From positions 1-10,885 of the forward strand of contig CALBXV010000004.1 of the NCBI GenBank assembly GCA_937890045.1: DNA of 10,885 nucleotides. Direction: 5' to 3'. The position numbers and the translations under genes were made by a program. The notes below the pieces were generated by a model, which did no database searches, was not told the DNA's origin, and worked only from the letters and a program-made list of their open reading frames with translations. The stretch's first letter is position 1. Each line of letters opens with the position of its first letter. The DNA is from an uncultured archaeon. Its GTDB lineage: Archaea; Thermoproteota; Nitrososphaeria; Nitrososphaerales; CALBXV01. Positions 4,371 through 10,885 of the stretch are shown piece by piece.

Positions 4371-6557
4371 ATGCCAGCTAAAGATCCATCTGTACAATTA
4401 ACACAAGATTTACTACAGGAATACTCTTCGGCTCGTTCTGCGTGGTTTAAACAGGCTTCGGAGGATAATGAATTTCGTGCTGGCAAGCAATGGTCTACTA
4501 AACAAGTTAATTCTCTTAGAGACCGCAATCAAGAGCCTGTAGTGGTCAATGTTATCCTTCCAGCAGTAGAGCAGGCAAAAGCCCTTCTAACTGCGAATAA
4601 ACCACGTTTCCAGGCTACTGCACGTGAAAATTCCGATATTAAGACTGCAAAGGCCTTTTCTGATCTTATGACCTATATTTGGGACAACTCTGGCGGTAAT
4701 ATGGAATTAAAGCAGGCAATAGACGATTATTATGTCAAAGGCATGGGGGCTCTAATGGCTTATTACGATCCTCATGAAGATTTTGGTAAGGGTGAAATAT
4801 TCCTACGTTCTATTAATCCTTTTGATCTATATCTAGATCCTAGCTGTAAAAGTCCTTTTGCAAGTGATTCTACACATATGATTGTAGCTAAACGTATAAT
4901 GCGTTCTCAGCTTAAGAATCTTTATCCAGATTATGCAGACATCATAGATAGAGCCCAAGAGACTAGTTATATAGCTGGCTCCTCTACCTCGCGGTTTGGG
5001 CTCTTTGATGAACAGTTATCACCACAGGAGATCTCTCAAAGACAGCGTGTTGCTGATAATGACGTAGAATTAGAGGTTATGGATAGATATACTAAAATTA
5101 AAAAACCTCTCTGGCATTGCTATGATCCATATAGCAATGAAGAGAAAATACTTACAGATAGACAATATGAGGCTTATTTAGAAGAGCCCGCCTTTATTGT
5201 CACTACTCCTGATGGGAAAGAAGAGATTGTTACTGAAAAGAATCAAGTAGCAACCCTTTTAGGTATTTATGACTCTATGGGTATGGTCTTTCATACTGAA
5301 ATGGATGAAGCATCTGGACAACAGTTAACATTACCTGGTGAGGATCCAAATGGCCAAACAACTGTTTCTATACAGGGGATCACTAAGAAAATGCTCGAAA
5401 AACGCAAGGAGATCGTCTGCAATAATGTACTGCTCAATAGGATAGTACACATGCTGTGTGTTGGCGATGAGCGTCTATATGAACATGAACTTCCTGTTGA
5501 TACATATCCAATAGTTACGCTTATGAATGGTTTCCATAGAAATCCCTATCCGCAAAGCGATGTTCGTATAGTCAAGGGACTACAAGAATATATTAATAAA
5601 ATACGTTCTCTTATTGTAGCACATGCGTCTAGTTCTACGAATGTTAAGCTTCTTATACCTAGAGGATCCATGGATAAACAAAGATTGGAAGAAGAATGGG
5701 CTAGAGCGGGTACTGCTGTCATTGAATTTGATCCAGAACTTGGCCAACCTATCGTAGCAGGCCCTGTTCCCCTCCCTAATGAACTTTATAAGAATGAGGC
5801 AGATGCAAAGGCAGATGTTGAACGAATTCTTGGTATATATGCTCTGATGCAGGGGCAAGCAGAAGGAGCTCCTCAAACCTATAAGGGCACTATTGCCCTC
5901 GATGAATATGGGCAGCGTCGTATTAAATCTAAGCGTGATGATATCGAAGACGGAATAAACCAGATAGCTAAGGTAGTAGTTCAAATGATTCAGACCTATT
6001 ATACAGAGACGAAGATAATACGCCTTATAAATCCTAACATGGCTCCCTCAGAAATTTCTATAAACTATAATCTTCACGATCAGCTTACAGGTGAAGTTAT
6101 AGAAAAGATTAATGACGTTACTTCTGGTAAATACGATGTAATAGTCATTGCAGGATCAACATTACCATCTAATCGTTGGGCAAGGTTTGAATATTACATG
6201 CAGCTATATCAGACAGGTATTATTGATCAGGTAGAGGTACTAAAACAAACAGATGTAGCTGACGTTGAGGGTGTCCTTAAACGCAAGGATATGATCATGC
6301 AGCTACAGGGACAACTACAGCAGGCAAGCGAAGAGATAAAGAAGCTAAAAGGAGATTTACAGACTGCTCAACGAGAAAGTATGCACGATAAGAAACGTGT
6401 GGAAGTAAAAGAATTTGAAAAGAAGCTGGCCAAGGCTGAGGCAAAAGCAGAAATGACCGCATCTTTATTTGGGGCTAGGGCTGGAGATGAACTAAAAAAG
6501 CTAAAAGAAGAAACTAAAGATGCTAAAAAAGAAGCCAAAAGGATATCACCACTATGA
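4371..6557 (+). CDS. Portal protein, P22-type
   Basis: The portal forms the dodecameric ring at one capsid vertex through which DNA enters and leaves; TerL docks on it. The N-terminal region (residues about 15-85) carries the pattern seen in P22-type portals: a charged helix with FRAGKQW (35-41), then an Asn/Pro/Val segment leading to KALLTANKPRFQATAR. A central stretch INPFDLYLDPSC follows near residue 150. Its 728 residues match the roughly 725 of P22 gp1 and exceed typical HK97-type portals. The C-terminus (about 636-728) is a long Lys/Glu/Ala/Gln-rich coiled coil, like the barrel-forming end of P22 portals. ATG 4371 has GGAG five to six bases upstream. It overlaps the next gene by four bases (ATGA). 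Confidence 0.9.
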   Translation: MPAKDPSVQLTQDLLQEYSSARSAWFKQASEDNEFRAGKQWSTKQVNSLRDRNQEPVVVNVILPAVEQAKALLTANKPRFQATARENSDIKTAKAFSDLMTYIWDNSGGNMELKQAIDDYYVKGMGALMAYYDPHEDFGKGEIFLRSINPFDLYLDPSCKSPFASDSTHMIVAKRIMRSQLKNLYPDYADIIDRAQETSYIAGSSTSRFGLFDEQLSPQEISQRQRVADNDVELEVMDRYTKIKKPLWHCYDPYSNEEKILTDRQYEAYLEEPAFIVTTPDGKEEIVTEKNQVATLLGIYDSMGMVFHTEMDEASGQQLTLPGEDPNGQTTVSIQGITKKMLEKRKEIVCNNVLLNRIVHMLCVGDERLYEHELPVDTYPIVTLMNGFHRNPYPQSDVRIVKGLQEYINKIRSLIVAHASSSTNVKLLIPRGSMDKQRLEEEWARAGTAVIEFDPELGQPIVAGPVPLPNELYKNEADAKADVERILGIYALMQGQAEGAPQTYKGTIALDEYGQRRIKSKRDDIEDGINQIAKVVVQMIQTYYTETKIIRLINPNMAPSEISINYNLHDQLTGEVIEKINDVTSGKYDVIVIAGSTLPSNRWARFEYYMQLYQTGIIDQVEVLKQTDVADVEGVLKRKDMIMQLQGQLQQASEEIKKLKGDLQTAQRESMHDKKRVEVKEFEKKLAKAEAKAEMTASLFGARAGDELKKLKEETKDAKKEAKRISPL

Positions 6558-7384
6558 ACCCACTATTAATGTTAATGGCAAAGAATTCCCAAGAACAAAG
6601 TAACCTGAATAAGACACAGGGAATGAACAGATACCACCCCGATTTCTATCGAACTTACCATCCTACTAGTCAACCCAAAGATATTAGGATGATGCAAGAA
6701 CTCCCTGATCTGAATAAAGGTACCCCCGACGAGATTCCTGTTCCAGAGGGTTGGGGCCCCGAAATGAAGGAAGCCCAAATGTTCGTACCAGAGATGGGGA
6801 ATATGATGGAACCAGAAATGGGAGGATCTGATCCATCTATGGATTATAATTCTTTAATGCTTAATCCCCCGCCATATTCAAGAGGGATAGCTGGAAACAT
6901 AACTTCGACTGAGGATATAGCTCCTCATGATTATGATGCACTGGTGAGACAAAGACAGGCTCAGAATCTTATTGATAATCCAGATATGGATGAGTGGGAC
7001 ACAGATTTTAGACGCACAGCTCAACTTAGAAGAAATAAGTATAAAGCCAGAGCAGAGGAAAGGAGATTAGCTGCAAGACAAAGAGTATCAGATAGAAGAG
7101 AGGCTCGTGAAGATAGAAGAAATAGTGCCTCTAACAGAAGAGAATTAGCAAGGATGGCTGCTGCTGAGAATAGGGCTGCAGCCAAAATACGTAAATTAAC
7201 ACGGATGCCAGCTTATGAGATGCCAACTGAGATCACCTCTGCTTTTGCACCACAGAGGATAGAACAAGTACCAGTTCCACAAGTTCCTAGAGATAGGTGG
7301 AGAGATAATCGTGGTCTATTTCAGGGTGGCCGAGAAGGAAGGTTATTTGGCAGGACTAGAGATTGGGTAGAAGATCGGTTTTGA
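6554..7384 (+). CDS. Hypothetical virion or assembly protein, 276 aa, charge-segregated and Arg-rich
   Basis: I do not recognise this protein. The N-terminal 150 residues are Met/Pro/Asp/Glu-rich and mostly acidic, with little predicted order (for example FVPEMGNMMEPEMGG, 77-91). Residues about 150-217 are strongly Arg-rich with Ala/Glu spacing (many RR pairs), suggesting a long basic helix. The C-terminus has a Pro/Val segment (VPVPQVPRDRW) and a Gly/Arg tail. The start ATG overlaps the portal stop (ATGA) and AAAAGGA lies about 11 bases upstream, so translation is coupled to the portal. Being between portal and scaffold, it may bind DNA or act in head assembly or ejection; a protease role is not supported by any motif. 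Confidence 0.7.
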   Translation: MNPLLMLMAKNSQEQSNLNKTQGMNRYHPDFYRTYHPTSQPKDIRMMQELPDLNKGTPDEIPVPEGWGPEMKEAQMFVPEMGNMMEPEMGGSDPSMDYNSLMLNPPPYSRGIAGNITSTEDIAPHDYDALVRQRQAQNLIDNPDMDEWDTDFRRTAQLRRNKYKARAEERRLAARQRVSDRREAREDRRNSASNRRELARMAAAENRAAAKIRKLTRMPAYEMPTEITSAFAPQRIEQVPVPQVPRDRWRDNRGLFQGGREGRLFGRTRDWVEDRF

Positions 7385-7387
7385 TAA

Positions 7388-7693
7388 ATGGCAAAAGATT
7401 CGTTTGGATACGGGACAGAAAAACCCAAAAATGACACTGTTAGTAAAAAAGAATTTGAACAGGCCATGAAAAATGAATTCGGTATTATGGAAATAGTTAT
7501 GCAAAAAGGAGATGAGGTACAGTTAAACCCTCAGAGAGAAAATCTACAAATCATTTATAAGTTTGCTTCAAAAAATCCAGACGAATTCGATAAGTCACTT
7601 AATAAATATTATTCAATTTCAAAAGAATTCATTACGCACTTAGAAGGCGTGATTAATGCACTAGATGAAACATGGAGAGAGGGAAGATATTAA
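7388..7693 (+). CDS. Hypothetical protein, 101 aa
   Basis: I do not recognise this protein. It is a small mixed-charge polypeptide that looks helical from about residue 20 onward and has no signal or membrane segment. The ATG follows the previous stop by three bases (TGATAAATG); no clear Shine-Dalgarno is present, so initiation is probably coupled. Its place between the Arg-rich gene and the scaffold suggests a structural or assembly accessory role. That is an inference from position only. Confidence 0.65.
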   Translation: MAKDSFGYGTEKPKNDTVSKKEFEQAMKNEFGIMEIVMQKGDEVQLNPQRENLQIIYKFASKNPDEFDKSLNKYYSISKEFITHLEGVINALDETWREGRY

Positions 7694-7698
7694 GATAC

Positions 7699-7720
7699 AT
7701 TAGTAAAATTATTAGTAAAA
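7699..7720 (+). repeat. Tandem ATTAGTAAAA direct repeat before the scaffold gene
   Basis: ATTAGTAAAA is present at 7699-7708 and 7711-7720, spaced 12 bases start to start, in the 71-base spacer ahead of the scaffold gene. GTAGTAACTAC, a small palindrome, follows. These may be regulatory sites that raise scaffold and capsid expression. No promoter can be placed with confidence. Confidence 0.35.
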
Positions 7721-7764
7721 GGTTGTTGCTGTGGTAGTAACTACAAATAACCAAGGAGAGTAAA

Positions 7765-8694
7765 ATGGATGCACAATTAGAGACACGTGATGCCGCTGAG
7801 TTCCCGATAGAAGATACACAGATACCTTCTGAAGGTATAGATATCCAGGCTGAGAGCATTGATGAATTCGATGTTACAGGGGGTTTTGGTACGATCACGG
7901 AAGAGTCTATTGCTGCGGGTGATGAACCAGAACCGCAAATAGGCGATGAATCCCAGCCTAAAGACGATCCTCGTCGACATGAATTTTGGCAAAGTAAGCA
8001 TGATAAGCTGTCGAATGAGAAGAGCGATTTGCAAAGACAGGTGTCATTTTATGAAAATACAATGGCGCCATTAGAACATGCCCTTCAACAAAATCCAGAT
8101 ATTATGGATATGTTGGAACAGCGTGTTACAGGGCAATCGCAATCATTCTCCAATAGACAACCTCAGGGTAATCAACAAATGAATCCTGGGGACCTATCGA
8201 AGATGCCAACACAGCCTACTAAACCGTCAAGTTATAACGAGGTAGACGCATATAGTGACCCAGAAAGTGAGTCCTTTAAGTATAACGCAAACATGCAGGA
8301 TTATCTTGTTGATAAAATATCCGCTCTTGAACGGGCGGATATTCAGCGAGAGAACGCATTTCGTATGCAAGCTCAACAGCAGCGTACTGATGCTATTATT
8401 TCTACTGCAAGAACCTCTGCTCAGTCTTTTGGTGCTACTCAGAGTGAGGCCAATGAATTCGTTCAATGGCTATCAAATCCCGCTGAGGTAACACCAGAAA
8501 ACATGTATCGCGTTTATAAATCTTTAAAGGGGGCTCCCATCCAAAGAAAGACCGAATATAGAAAACGTCAGATGATGGATCAGCAGGAGCGTCTAAAGGC
8601 GCCCACACCTGCAGCTGTTCAAACTGGACAGTCTCCGACTCCTCAATCTGATGAAGATCTCTTCAACGATGGGTTACTAAATTATAAACGATAG
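7765..8694 (+). CDS. Scaffolding protein (probable)
   Basis: Scaffolding proteins guide capsid protein into a closed shell and are then removed. The protein has no known enzymatic motif but the right composition and place, directly before the major capsid gene. It has a very acidic N-terminus (residues 1-70), a predicted coiled coil near 75-120, a Gln/Asn/Pro-rich linker (about 120-165), a second charged helical part (about 180-225) and a final DEDLFNDGLLNYKR motif of the kind that ends many phage scaffolds. The length of 309 residues is normal. AAGGAG lies eight bases before the ATG, giving strong initiation. No protease domain is fused. An internal core protein is the alternative. Confidence 0.8.
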   Translation: MDAQLETRDAAEFPIEDTQIPSEGIDIQAESIDEFDVTGGFGTITEESIAAGDEPEPQIGDESQPKDDPRRHEFWQSKHDKLSNEKSDLQRQVSFYENTMAPLEHALQQNPDIMDMLEQRVTGQSQSFSNRQPQGNQQMNPGDLSKMPTQPTKPSSYNEVDAYSDPESESFKYNANMQDYLVDKISALERADIQRENAFRMQAQQQRTDAIISTARTSAQSFGATQSEANEFVQWLSNPAEVTPENMYRVYKSLKGAPIQRKTEYRKRQMMDQQERLKAPTPAAVQTGQSPTPQSDEDLFNDGLLNYKR

Positions 8695-8711
8695 AATAGG
8701 AGGGTTTGGCG

Positions 8712-10067
8712 ATGGCTGTTAAAACCCTAGGTACGGGAGGCTCAACTGGTATATTATACCTGGACAGGCGTGACTTCTACATTGATCCACAAGTTGTAAA
8801 AGAGTTGTGGACAGATGTAGCTCCCTTTACAACTGTATTATCTAATAGAGAGACAAGAAGCTTAAAAGATCCTATTTTTAAGATGTTTGAGCATCGTAAT
8901 CCTTGGATAATCCAGAAAATCCAACTATCGGGGACGGTTGCAGCTTTAGCAGCTGATGGGACAGGAAGCGATCTCCCAGCAGTAGAAGCAACAATCGGCC
9001 TTGAAGGTGGTGATGGTTTAAACTCAACAGAGTACAGCTCATGGGCTGGACTTATTTGTGAAGTCTGGGCTGCGGATGAAGTCTGGTCTGCTGCTGGAGG
9101 TGGTGATATTTCTGGTACAGCTTCAAAGGGTACAGTACTGATAAAAGAAGGCACTTCTTCTGATTTCAAGCTTTGCAACTTATCAGGTACTGAGTTTGCT
9201 ATAGCAGCACATGACTGGTTAGTAGTGATAGGTAACGCACACGGCGAAGGAACAGTAGCGCCTGAAGCGTGGGCTGACGAACTGCAGGTTGTCTATAACT
9301 CGACTCAGATTTTCAAGACACCTCTTGAAATTACTGGTACGCTGTTACAGGCTTCTCTCAGGGGAGAAAGCTCAGAACTTGCTCGTCTTCGTTCACAGAA
9401 AAGCATGGAACACAAAATGCAGAAAGAACGTGCATTTTTGTTCGGCCAAAGGTTAGGAGGGACTAATCTAGATCAATCTGGAGAGTCTTTTGCTGACGGT
9501 GGCGTAGAAGACGGTGGTGGTAAGAAAGTACGGACTACATATGGTATGGTATCAGCACTAAATAAATACGGTGCTTCTTCTGGTGATAATCAATCAGTAT
9601 TTACTATCTCAGAAGCTTCATACTCTTATGGTGATTTCGTAGATGACATGGAGAAGATATTCCAGTATGTTCCAGATTCTGGAGTAAAACGTGCCTTCTG
9701 CGGATCTGGTGCATTAAGCTACTGGTCGAAAATGGCTGGTTCTGAGGGTATGGCTGGTAATTCAGGCTGGACAGTTAATCTGGGCGACATGAAACGTGAT
9801 TCACTAGGCTTTAACTATAAAGTCTTAGAAACACCTCATGGCGTACTCCAGTTAATACCAACGCCTGCGTTAAGAGGCCCTTACAATGGCTACATGTTGA
9901 TTATCGAAGATGGTAACATGTTCCATGCTCAGTACCGTTCACCCATGTTCCAAGCTAATGTGAAGAGTGATAACGCATATGATGGTGTCAAAGATCAGTA
10001 TTTCTCTGATGAAGGCATCGGAATCTCGCTTATCGAATCGCATAACTTGATGAAAGTCACAGCATAA
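8712..10067 (+). CDS. Major capsid protein, HK97 fold
   Basis: This builds the icosahedral shell. The evidence is its place after the scaffold, the strongest ribosome site in the window (AGGAGGG seven bases before ATG 8712), and the sequence. The N-terminal arm contains LYLDRRDFYIDP and FTTVLSNRETRSL; a long hydrophilic, Gly-rich segment spans about residues 73-205; an LLQASLRGESSELAR-type charged helix (about 211-245) fits the spine helix; and the C-terminal half has the beta-rich pattern GVLQLIPTPALRG...MLIIEDGNMFHAQYRSPMF common to capsid proteins of this class. Its 451 residues are larger than many HK97-fold capsid proteins, because of the long middle segment. I use ATG 8712 rather than TTG 8706, which lies too close to the Shine-Dalgarno. 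Confidence 0.9.
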   Translation: MAVKTLGTGGSTGILYLDRRDFYIDPQVVKELWTDVAPFTTVLSNRETRSLKDPIFKMFEHRNPWIIQKIQLSGTVAALAADGTGSDLPAVEATIGLEGGDGLNSTEYSSWAGLICEVWAADEVWSAAGGGDISGTASKGTVLIKEGTSSDFKLCNLSGTEFAIAAHDWLVVIGNAHGEGTVAPEAWADELQVVYNSTQIFKTPLEITGTLLQASLRGESSELARLRSQKSMEHKMQKERAFLFGQRLGGTNLDQSGESFADGGVEDGGGKKVRTTYGMVSALNKYGASSGDNQSVFTISEASYSYGDFVDDMEKIFQYVPDSGVKRAFCGSGALSYWSKMAGSEGMAGNSGWTVNLGDMKRDSLGFNYKVLETPHGVLQLIPTPALRGPYNGYMLIIEDGNMFHAQYRSPMFQANVKSDNAYDGVKDQYFSDEGIGISLIESHNLMKVTA

Positions 10068-10079
10068 GGAGGCTAAATC

Positions 10080-10478
10080 ATGGCTAGACCTTATTTTGGT
10101 GGTTCAAGTCCTTGCATTAAAGCATTGGCAGCTGATACTACCTTATCTTTAGCAGACAGCGGAAAGAAATTTATATGCTCTCAGGTGGGAGCTTATAATA
10201 TTACTTTACCAGCTGTTGGTGATGCTAAGGGTTGGGAAGGCACATTTGTCTTAGGCACAGCTGGAGCCAATGATTTTGACATCATTGGCGGTACAGCTGA
10301 TGTCATGGTAGGTGTTGATTGTGGTGATGCTAATACAGCTATCGATAACGCAGATAAAGTAACATTTGCATCTGGTAGTGCAGTTGTTGGCGAAAGAATT
10401 GATATCTTTTGCGACGGCACAAATTACTATGTTACTATGTTTGCTGCATCTGATGCGGGTACTTCAAGTAGTGGGTAA
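10080..10478 (+). CDS. Capsid decoration or head-fibre-like protein, 132 aa
   Basis: Probably a head decoration or stabilisation protein on the outside of the shell. The protein is Gly/Ala/Thr/Asp-rich and beta-strand dominated. It shows the repeated pattern of phage beta-sandwich domains: LADSGKKFICSQVGAYNITLP (about 25-45), a Gly/Trp turn (GWEGTFVLG, 51-59), a region rich in Asp and Asn, and a closing VGERIDIFCDGTNYYVTM strand pair (about 102-119). The Ser/Gly tail looks flexible. AGGAGG overlaps the capsid stop and lies seven bases before the ATG, indicating high expression in step with the capsid protein. The same domain pattern also occurs in tail fibres, so assignment to the head is from position. 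Confidence 0.7.
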   Translation: MARPYFGGSSPCIKALAADTTLSLADSGKKFICSQVGAYNITLPAVGDAKGWEGTFVLGTAGANDFDIIGGTADVMVGVDCGDANTAIDNADKVTFASGSAVVGERIDIFCDGTNYYVTMFAASDAGTSSSG

Positions 10479-10517
10479 CGAGTGTTTCATTCAAACTGAC
10501 TAATACATAGCAGACTA

Positions 10518-10555
10518 TGAGGCAGGTCTTAATGGCCTGCCTCAAACCTGCTTTT
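10518..10555 (+). terminator. Strong hairpin terminator-like element after the decoration gene
   Basis: GAGGCAGGTC pairs with GGCCTGCCTC (10519-10528 with 10534-10543; one wobble, plus an outer T-A pair) around a 5-base TTAAT loop. The tail downstream is AAACCTGC then TTTT (10552-10555), so the T-run is weak and displaced. It may be a partial terminator or an RNA-stabilising hairpin that lowers transcription past the highly expressed capsid genes. Confidence 0.6.
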
Positions 10556-10574
10556 AAATTAAGGAAAGATTAGT

Positions 10575-10885
10575 ATGGCTATAGCGATTACATATCAAAC
10601 ACGTATAGAAGATCTCATAGGTAGCCTTAGCGATACAGACGCAATAAGTAGTGTTTTAAAAGATATCGCGAGAGAAATTATAAATATACTTCCCCCGATA
10701 CTTTTAGAGTCAATGACTTACAGAAGAACAGACCCAGATGGTGATGGTATTGAACTGGGAGGTTCTGGTAAGATAATGTATGCAGATAAAAATGGCTATG
10801 AAGCACGTCAGGTACATGCAAAAAATAAGGCAAGATACGAGGATAGTAACTCCCTATTTAAGGCAACCACTAAAAGTCCTGTATT
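10575..10885 (+). CDS. Virion structural protein, partial (N-terminal 103 codons)
   Basis: The open frame starts at ATG 10575 and runs off the window end, so only the N-terminal part is visible. AAGGAAAG lies six bases before the ATG. The visible part has a helical start ending in IINILPPILLESM (about 35-46), then a loop with DPDGDGIELGGSGKIMYADKNGYEARQVHAKNKARY. This pattern, a helix ending in two prolines then SGKI, a Gly-centred turn and an acceptor segment before KATTKSPV, resembles structural proteins encoded just after the capsid genes in many environmental tailed phages. Neck or connector function is likely but unproven. Confidence 0.65.
   Translation, partial: MAIAITYQTRIEDLIGSLSDTDAISSVLKDIAREIINILPPILLESMTYRRTDPDGDGIELGGSGKIMYADKNGYEARQVHAKNKARYEDSNSLFKATTKSPV

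Noticed and set aside
5580..5984. Minus-strand 134-codon frame inside the portal gene
   Set aside because: It lies wholly antisense to an intact, well-supported portal gene.
8255..8491. + strand 78-codon frame inside the scaffold gene
   Set aside because: It is a shifted-frame shadow of the scaffold with no ribosome site; the hydrophobic, Leu-rich composition is an artefact of the frame shift.
8777..9178. Minus-strand 133-codon frame inside the capsid gene
   Set aside because: It is antisense to the capsid gene; its Ser/Pro-rich sequence mirrors the codon bias of the real strand.
1..10885. CRISPR array, insertion sequence, diversity-generating retroelement or integration site
   Set aside because: No spaced repeat array, transposase, reverse transcriptase, template/variable repeat pair or integrase is present in the window.

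Overview
The window is a segment of a tailed double-stranded DNA bacteriophage (Caudoviricetes), probably an uncultured environmental phage. The evidence is a collinear head-assembly module on the + strand: terminase small and large subunits, a P22-type portal, a scaffolding-like protein, an HK97-fold major capsid protein, a decoration-like protein and the start of a virion structural gene. No integrase, repressor, host gene, insertion sequence, CRISPR array or tRNA is visible. The host cannot be read from the sequence. The genome is moderately AT-rich and uses the standard genetic code with Shine-Dalgarno start sites.

Layout. Positions 1-980 carry three small unrecognised genes on the minus strand. 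Each has the same kind of leader (an A-rich tract, then AAGGAG, then ATG). Two are followed by near-identical GGGAGT hairpin/T8 terminators, so each looks like a separately insulated expression unit. Positions 981-1474 hold no convincing gene. This is the divergent control region between the minus-strand small genes and the + strand late module. It contains a GC-rich island (about 1138-1377) dense in inverted repeats, which could be a structured RNA, a packaging site or a control region. From 1475 onward everything is on the + strand: a 64-residue hypothetical protein, an AT-rich repeat-bearing leader, terS, a 67-residue hypothetical protein, a small overlapping ORF, terL, portal, a 276-residue Arg-rich unknown protein, a 101-residue unknown protein, scaffold, major capsid protein, decoration-like protein, a strong hairpin, and a structural gene cut by the window end.

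How the genes work together. Scaffold and major capsid protein build the procapsid on the portal ring. TerS selects the phage DNA, and the TerL ATPase/nuclease cuts it and pumps it through the portal. The small 10080 protein probably decorates the shell, and the 10575 gene probably contributes to the neck or virion structure. No prohead protease is recognisable between portal and capsid, which fits a P22-like route with a non-cleaved scaffold. The main unexplained items are the structured non-coding island, the repeated terminator/leader cassettes, the Arg-rich protein between portal and scaffold, the TerS N-terminal domain, and a small ORF overlapping the terL start.
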